Source: Dactylis glomerata (Eukaryota > Streptophyta > Magnoliopsida > Poales > Poaceae). Taken from it: a DNA stretch of 64,000 nucleotides. The stretch spans positions 7,828,342 through 7,892,341 of the forward strand of contig QXEO01000531.1 of assembly GCA_007115705.1 (NCBI GenBank). Reading direction: 5' to 3'. Both the position numbers and the translations under genes were made by a program. Below, one piece after another: positions 57,179 to 64,000 of the stretch. The first letter of the stretch is position 1; the number at the start of each line of letters is the position of its first letter. The notes beneath the pieces are model-generated. The model saw only the letters and a list, made by a program, of their open reading frames with translations. It did no database searches and was not told the origin of the DNA.

Positions 57179-59767
57179 AAGTTTTGATGTTGCACTTGTT
57201 TTGCATTCCTATGCTAGTAGCCTCTTGCTTCAATAATTTGTTTTTTTACAAAATTCCTTTGCATAGGAAGTGGGTTAGACTTAAAAGCATTTTGTATTTG
57301 CTTTTTGATGCTCTCTTTTGCTTCAAGCTCTTTTCTGGCGCTTACGTGAGCATCTTTTAAAATCACTATGCCCATCTTAATGGCTATAAAGAAAGAGCTT
57401 TTGGGAGACAACCCATTATATTTTTGCTTTCAGTTTATTTTTGTTTCTTTGAGTCTTGGAAGTTGCTACTTCTGTAGCAACCTCTCCTTATCCTTTTTAT
57501 TTTGTTTTTGTGCCAAGAATAGCCTCTAATAGGAAGAAGGTAAGATTTGGGGAAGTTGCTGTCCCAAAACAGATTTCTGTGCTTTGCTGTAAAAAATCGT
57601 GAAAAATCTCAGAATGGTATTTTGATCTGCAATTTTTTGTGCGCATGCCCCAGGTTATTATCTAACTTTCGTTAGTTTTGCACTTTTCGATTTAAGCAAC
57701 AGAAGATTTTCGAAAAAACCGATCTTTACCTGCTGTTCTGTTTTGACAGATTTTTGCCACTATTTGCATTTGCCTCTTGATCTCTTTCTTTTTGAGTTCT
57801 TTTGATTGGAAGAGCTTTTAAAAAAAGTTTCTATAGTATCTAATGTTTTAATAGACATTGTACTTAAGTTGAAACTGAACCAAAAGTGGATCTACTATCT
57901 TGCATACACTAATGTTGTTAATGAGAATTGTGTAAAGTTTTATATGAAGGAAGTTTTCAAGTGTAGGGAAAGGAGAATGATGTGATGAGATAAAGGATGG
58001 ACAAAAGCTCAAGCTTGGGGATTCCCATGTCACCCCAAGAAATATCCAAGAAGTACAAGCGTCAAAGCTTGGGGATGCCCAAGGCATCCCCTTCTTCATC
58101 AACAAAAATATCAGGTCATCTTTCAAGACACTATATTTTTATTGCTTCATATGCTATGTGTTGTTCTTGGAGCGTCTTTATTTTTGTTTTCAGTTTTCTT
58201 TTATTTTGTTTGCTCTAATAAATGGTTGGATCACAATATATTTGCTTTGGAGAGAGACACGTCCCATTTTCATTGTTTAGAACACTCTAGTTTTCACTCT
58301 TATTGTTCTGTGAGTGTTCTCTTTTGCTAGTACTGCGTTTATCTTTTGTTTTTCACCTTTATTTTTATTCAGAACTTGTTAGTTCTTTTTAGTTAGGTGT
58401 GTTTACCCCCTGGTCTTTATTAATTATTATCTATGAGAGTCGTTTCAAATAAGTTGATTGGTGTTGGAAAAGAGTAAAATATTTCACGCTTATAGTGGTG
58501 CAAAAGGAAGCTTGTTTAAACTGTGGCTTAGACTTTAGCATGTCATGCTAGATATTATTTTGATTATATGCTTAGTAGTTATTGTTGTAGCATAACTTGT
58601 CTCAAATGACTGAGATTTCTTAATGTGTCATTGAAAGAATCATGCGTTGTTTTTATCATAGAGAAGCATAATATTGTGGTATTCTCCTTTGATGCTTTAT
58701 TTGGGTTGACTTGGCGCATGCTTACACCATGTTATGACTATAAACCAGTCGCCTCAAGCCTCTATGATCATTTAGTTTTTGACTTGTAATATCACTTTAT
58801 GCTTTGATTAATAATGTTTTGTCACTATGCATGATTATGGCCGTTATTGCTCTCTTAGTTGGTCGCTCCCAATCTGTTGCTAGCCTTCACCCGTACTGAG
58901 TATGAGCTCTACTTGTGCATCCAACTCCCAAAAACCAAAGTCTGCCAATGTGTCCACTATATCTACCTATTAGCATTTTTGCTATTCCAAGTATATTCAT
59001 CATGCTTTTATCTATCTTCAAAATAATTTTTTTGTTATGAGAAAATTAGTTAGTAAAGCTCTCACGAACTTGATGGCACATTTACTTTCTTGCACTTAAT
59101 AAACTTGACCATTGTGATTCTCTAATGAAGTTTATATGCTTGCAAATTGTAAGTTGAGAATTAGCACAGCCATGCTTTCATGGGGCACGTTTTCAACATT
59201 GCACTTATTCCTATTTAGTTGATATCATGATCTTTTGTTTATGGATGCCTAGCGATGTGAAATAAGTTGGAAACTTATGAGCTCATGGAGTTTGTATATG
59301 TGTTAGAGAAACGCTTGGGCCGCTAATCTAAACCATGCATCATTCATAGTGAAAATTTACAGCATAACCATAGTGGACATTCGATGACGCATCTCAAAAT
59401 AAAAAGTTGTACCCAATGGTAAATAAAAGAGATGTCGAGATGTTCATTGTCTGTTTGTCTTGTCATTTTGATATGGGAAAGCTTCCATATCATCGGGCAG
59501 GATGTACCCCGTTGGTGTTCTCGATAATACATGTATGCTTACAATGATAAGAACTTGCTTGAGACCTAAGTCGAGTAGCATGCCGCATGCGGTTTAGGTA
59601 CTCGTATTCAAGAGACATGAGATTTTCAACTTATGGTTTGTCAAGCATATAACTCATACTTGTTCTCGCATTAACCTTAACCACTCAAGATGCCAATGAT
59701 AAGGGCAATGAGAGCTCAAAGCTAATAAGTACCATAATTTTTGGAAGCTTTATAAAACTTGTAATCA
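57179..59767 (+). other. Noncoding internal domain of element C
   Basis: No supported ORF. Purine-rich AAGCTTGGGGA-like segments recur (58010, 58068). The part from about 58440 aligns by eye with element B's 3' domain. Confidence 0.6.
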
Positions 59768-61126
59768 CACTACTAGGAAAATAGCTATCCGAGGCGTATA
59801 GAATTTGGGTACCCGTGGCGAACATCTGTATGCCGATAGTACCACGCCACTGATACAGAGCTACCTGTGGCGTACAGCGTGTACGCCACAGCTACAGACA
59901 CACCCGTGACGTACAAACTATATGCCACCAGTATGTTTATAGCCGTGACGTACAACGTATACGCCACGGGTAATAGCCCACGGATCGATCCTATTGATTC
60001 ATAGCCACGGGTGCACATCACATTTTCTATTTGCATTTTATTTTTAATATTTTTAAATCATTAATTACGTCCTCTTACCCTCCCACGTGTTGCGCCGGTG
60101 ACGCCGCCCACCGGCCGGCTAGCCTCCGGCCGCCCTCCCCCGCTAAGCATCTCTTGCTCGCGCTGCTTCCGGTTGGCCTCCCGAGTCGCACCGATGCCGG
60201 TCGCCGGCCTCCCGAGCTCGAGCTGCTGTCGGCATACGAGGTCGTGCCACCGCCGGTCGGCCTCCCGGGTCGCAATGCCGCCTCCCGTCCGCCGTCCTTC
60301 TCCAGTCCGCCGGTGACCCGTGCTTGACGCAGCTGGCGGCTTCCTGAGCTCGCAGCGACGGCGGCCTCCTGCGGCGCTCGCAGCAGCTGCAATCTCCTCC
60401 CGCGCTCGTGCCGCCGTCCTCCTCCCGCGCTTGTGTCGCCGACCTCCATCTTCGGCCGGCTTCCCGGAAGTTCTGCACGTGTGTTGTTTACTAAGTGCGC
60501 CTGCAGGCTCAATATTGGCTTGTAGCAAGTGCATGTTACAGTCATCACATGCAGTGTACGATGGGTCACAGATTGTATCAGGTCAAAAAGATTCCTCCCT
60601 GCCTCAACCAATCAAAACGATTAAAATGGAGGCCACGGATTGTGCTTCTTTAGAAGCAATAAGAGCCAATGGATTGCATCGAGATTCGATCTATAGTACT
60701 AGCATATAAAATTTGAAGGACACAACTAGCACACGATCCAACTTACCAGTAGGGTACATATATATTGTATGCCATGGGTAAGAAGGTTACTTATGGGGTA
60801 CAGTAGTTTCGTATGCCACAACTACGTTTAGTAGACCTAGAGGCTTCTGGGAGCCATCACACCCGTGGCGTACAAATATTCTATATGCCACGACTGCGTC
60901 CACAGCTGTGGCGTAGAACACATTTGTACGCCACGAATGTGTTGACTCCACTCGTCCACACCATACCAAGATATGCCAGTGGCGTCCACATATTCTGTAC
61001 GCCACGGCTACGACAGTAGCCATGGCGTACAATAATCCTGTACACCTCTGCTATATAGCCGTGGCGTACATAAATTTCTGTACGCCACGGAAGACAATTC
61101 TTCCTATAGCCATTTTCCTAGTAGTG
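59768..61126. mobile_element. Non-autonomous CACTA element (Caspar-like ends)
   Basis: 1359 bp, from CACTACTAGGAAAATAGCTA to the complement of CACTACTAGGAAAATGGCTA, with a 3-bp duplication TCA (59765-59767 and 61127-61129). Short GTGGCGTAC/GTACGCCAC subterminal repeats occur near both ends. The interior (about 60080-60500) is GC-rich and may be captured. No transposase. Confidence 0.93.
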
Positions 61127-61129
61127 TCA

Positions 61130-61662
61130 CTACTTCCCTCTGTGAAGGGCCTTTTCTTTTTAATTTTATTTTGAGTCATCATCTTCTATCTTTATGCATC
61201 AATTAAGAGAGCATAGTTGTCATTCTGAGTATAATGTGCATAGTCTCAAAATTTATTATTGATTGATTCATGATTATGGTATTGCTTGTTCTCAAATTAT
61301 TTGTATCTAGTCACCCTTTTTAACTCTGAAGGTGTCCTATGTATTTATGTTTTGCTACTCCATGAGGGACAAGCTGAATACCACTTTGCTATGTTTTCTC
61401 TATGCTCAAAACAAACAAATAACTTTCAATGCATCATTATTCATGATCATTTGTTTGTGTTACTTTTCATGTTGTAACATGGTTGCTAAGTTCTATGGTT
61501 AGAATTATATCTTTTACGCCCATGTTTAGAGTACTTTGATCTCAGCTTGCAATGTTTTACAATAACTTGATAAAGTTTGTGTTGGCTGCATATCATCTCA
61601 AAAATTATTTTTGTTATCACTTACCTACTCGAGGACGAGCAGGAATTAAGCTTGGGGATGCT
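61130..61662 (+). other. 3' internal domain of element C, after the CACTA element
   Basis: Resumes the sequence broken by the CACTA element. It aligns by eye with element B around 24120-24600 and ends in the purine tract TAAGCTTGGGGATGCT. Confidence 0.6.
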
Positions 61663-63092
61663 TGATACGTTGCAAACGTATTTATAATTTTTGATGCTCC
61701 ATGCTTGTTTTACACCAATTGCTTTATGTTTTGTTTACACTTTGTAGCATTTTTATGCATTTTCTGGAACTAACCTATGAACAAGATGCCACAATGCCAG
61801 CTCCTGTTTTCTGCTGTTTTTGTATTTCAGAAAAGTTATACAGGAAATATTCTCGGAATTGGACGAAACAAAAGCCAAAGTTCATATTTATCTGACACGA
61901 AGACGGAGCCCAAAGGGGAGACGGAGACGAGCTAGGAGCCGTCCACACCATAGGGTGGCGCGGCCTAGCCCCTGGCCGCGCCAGGCCATGGTGTGGGCCC
62001 CTCGGGTGCCCTCTGACATCGCCCTTCCGCCTATAAATTGCCTCCGACGTGAAAACCCTAAATCTACTAGCCTCAATCCATGAAAAGTTCCACAGCGCCA
62101 CCGTCATCAAAGATGAAGTTCGGGGACAGAAGTCTCTGTTCCAGCACCCCGCCGGGACGGGGAATTGCCCCTAGAGCCATCTCCATCGACTCCACCACCA
62201 TCTTCATCGCCGTTGCTGACTCCCATGATGAGGAGGGACTAGTTCTCCCCCGAGGCTGAGGGCTCTACCGGTAGCTATGTGTTCATCTCTCTCTCCCATG
62301 GTGTGATCTTGATGTGATCATGAGCTTTGTAATCTAGTTGAATAAGTAGATATTACTCTTCATCTATTATGCTACTGAAGTGCTTTTATTAATGCAATCT
62401 CCGGAGACACCTTGTCCCACGGTGTGAAGGTGACAGTGTGCGCATTGTGTGTGGCTCTTAGGCTAAAGTTTACAGTAATCCTTATCATGAGTTATGAGTT
62501 GAGTTGGATGTCTCTATGAATTGTGGTGTTTGTCTGGAACCATCTAGTGTGCTCAAGGTGACGGTGTGGGGCTATCTAGATTGGGGAATGCAAACTTTAA
62601 GGAGTGCTTTTACAGCCTTATGCATGATTAGTGTTCGTTATCCAAGCAGAGAGTAGTTCAGGGTAGCATAGTGAAGAAAGATATTTATGTGTTCAATTAT
62701 GTTATCATTTTTGAGAGTGTCCACTAGTGAAAGTATGATCCCTAGGCCTTGTTTCTAAGCATTGAAACACCATTTACAACCAGTTCTGCTACATGTTTGC
62801 TTGCAGCTATTTTTATTTCAGATTGCAATTACCACTTATAATCATCCATATTACCTGTATTTCACTATCTCTTCATCGAACTAGTGCACCTATACACCTG
62901 ACAAGTGTATTGGGTGTGTTGGGGAAACAAGAGACTTCTTGTATCTTAATTGTAGGGTATCTTTGACCTCTTCCTCCATGAGTTCGATAAACCTTGGGTG
63001 ATCCACTTAAGAGAAACTTGTTGCTATTCTACAAACCTCTGCACTTGGAGGCCCAACACTGTCTACATGAATAGAAGCGTGCGTAGACATCA
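61663..63092 (+). repeat. 3' LTR of element C
   Basis: 1430 bp, TGATACGTTGC...TAGACATCA, preceded by TAAGCTTGGGGATGCT. The GC-rich stem is at 61942-61997. Clear similarity to the 5' LTR with many substitutions suggests an older insertion than D1 or D2. Confidence 0.9.
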
Positions 63093-63097
63093 CTCGT

Positions 63098-63130
63098 GTC
63101 TAGGCTCGACGCTGTCCTCTGATTGTGCGG
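63098..63130 (+). other. GC-rich coding-like block, part 3
   Basis: Short remainder of the frame interrupted at 53732, open after removal of element C and one target copy. The junction with the following LTR fragment is not sharp. Confidence 0.3.
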
Positions 63131-63137
63131 TGTTGAC

Positions 63138-63645
63138 GGACCAGTGGGGAACCCCAAGAGGAAGGTGTGATGAGCACAGCAGTAAGTTATCCCTCAGTTA
63201 TGAAACCAAAATTTAATCGACCAGTAGGAGAAAGAAACCACTTCTGAAGGTTGATGCTAACTGGCTTTTGGCAGGCCACACTACCGGCGCCAGCAGCAAC
63301 GTGGAACCTGCACACAACACAACCAAGATACTTTGCCCCAACTTGTAATGAGGTTGTCAATCTCACTGGTTTGCTGAAAACAAAGGATTAAACGTATCGT
63401 GTGGAAAAGGATGTTTGTTTGCAGTAAGTAAATAATGCTTGCGGAAAGTAAACGGTGCTTGCAGTAGATGGTAATATATATGTAAAAGAATGGACCGGGG
63501 TCCACAGTTCACTATAGGTGTCTCTCCATAAAGATAAATAACATGCTGGGTAAACAAATTACAGTTGGGCAATTGACAAAATAAAGAATGCGTAACAATG
63601 CATGTACATGTCATGAAGATCACTATGAGATTCACTTGGGCATTA
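63138..63645 (-). repeat. LTR fragment of the element A family
   Basis: Aligns by eye with 1380-1860 (for example GGACCGGGGTCCACAGTTCA and AAATTACAGTTGGGCAATTG), same orientation. Truncated at both ends; the right end is cut by the following element. Confidence 0.8.
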
Positions 63646-64000
63646 GAGCATCTCCAATAGAGGCACAATATTTCGGCGCCCGCCCGCGCTGTAAACGTTT
63701 GCGGCGCGCTGGCCCAGATTTTCCCCCATCGGAGGCGCTAAAGTACAGCGTGTTCGCGAGCGCAAACCATGCTCCTCCGTCGGGTGCTCCAAAATACAGC
63801 GCGCGCGCCAGCGGAAAACAACATTCTACACTCCTATGCATTCAACAAGATCAAATACTCACATAAATCATGAAACAAATGATCTACCATAGTTAAATGG
63901 ACACAAAGTGCAACACATATCACATAGTTCAAGAACAACTCACAACACGACGTAGTTCAACAACGACACACAACATATGGTTCAAATAGACACAAAGTGT
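63646..64000. mobile_element. PIF/Harbinger-like element, left end only
   Basis: GAGCATCTCCAATAG follows a TTA at 63643-63645 inside the LTR fragment, fitting a PIF/Harbinger terminus and 3-bp target. The right end is outside the window. A short GC-rich stretch at 63665-63810 is followed by AT-rich sequence; no ORF is supported. Confidence 0.55.

Larger units (their letters stand above)
53733..63092 (+). mobile_element. Non-autonomous gypsy element C (Sabrina/WHAM-like)
   Basis: LTRs at 53733-56405 and 61663-63092, flanked by CTCGC (53728-53732) and CTCGT (63093-63097), a duplication with one change. Primer site at 56417, an ORF of unknown function (56570-57178), long noncoding internal sequence and a purine tract before the 3' LTR. 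No gag core or pol is recognised. It has been invaded by a TIR element and by a CACTA element. Confidence 0.85.

Noticed and set aside
60061..60709. Several ORFs of 70-180 codons inside the CACTA element
   Set aside because: GC-rich interior, both strands open, no recognisable domain, and no ATG context or splice support.
1..64000. CRISPR-like arrays or phage/plasmid systems
   Set aside because: No regularly spaced repeats with unique spacers and no bacterial gene organisation; spliced genes and plant transposons throughout.

Overview
This is eukaryotic, grass-type DNA, almost certainly Triticeae (wheat, barley or a relative). One intact, intron-rich plant gene sits inside a dense nest of transposable elements. 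The signs are LTRs beginning TGATACGT (Sabrina/WHAM type), an Angela/BARE-like copia element (LTR beginning TGTTGGAATTATGCCC, initiator-tRNA-Met primer site), a CACTA element with CACTACTAGG ends, Stowaway and hAT MITEs, and Helitrons ending in CTAG. Nothing prokaryotic is present (no operons, rRNA or CRISPR), and I saw no tRNA gene.

Layout. (1) 1-2986: a minus-strand gypsy element A, with an LTR, primer site and a gag fused by deletion to a protease tail; it runs off the left edge. (2) 2987-26208: the right part of a plus-strand non-autonomous gypsy element B, which A had entered. B is split by D1 (3498-12461, minus; 335-bp LTRs with one visible difference, TSD CTAAG) and by D2 (16430-22677, plus; 809-bp LTRs about 1.5% different). 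D1 carries gag-protease on its own strand and a spliced antisense gene on the other. (3) 26209-28680: decayed repeats and an inverted-repeat MITE. (4) 28681-32804, minus: a complete seven-exon homologue of the small GTPase LIP1 (337 codons), with a hAT element in intron 1 and a run of 32 G just upstream of the start codon. (5) 33475-38295 and 38382-44610: two Helitrons 86 bp apart, the second holding a PIF/Harbinger ORF1, transposase remnants, a truncated LINE and tandem repeats. (6) 44611-45328: a hAT MITE and a GC-rich coding-like block. (7) 45329-53570: a minus-strand copia element (TSD TCAAG). (8) 53576-53732: continuation of the GC-rich block. (9) 53733-63092: plus-strand gypsy element C, with a TIR element carrying a receptor-kinase-like fragment in its 5' LTR and a 1359-bp CACTA element inside. 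(10) 63093-64000: a fragment of an A-type LTR and the start of a PIF/Harbinger-like element.

Only LIP1 looks like a functional host gene. The retroelements seen whole in the window are non-autonomous or broken: D1, D2 and C have no reverse transcriptase, B shows none in the part visible, and the copia pol has stops, a frameshift and an RNase H deletion. Terminal structures and target duplications give a relative order: A, D1 and D2 entered B; the mini-LINE entered B's LTR; the copia element and C entered the GC-rich block; the TIR element and CACTA entered C. Family names come from memory of Triticeae repeats and are not database results.
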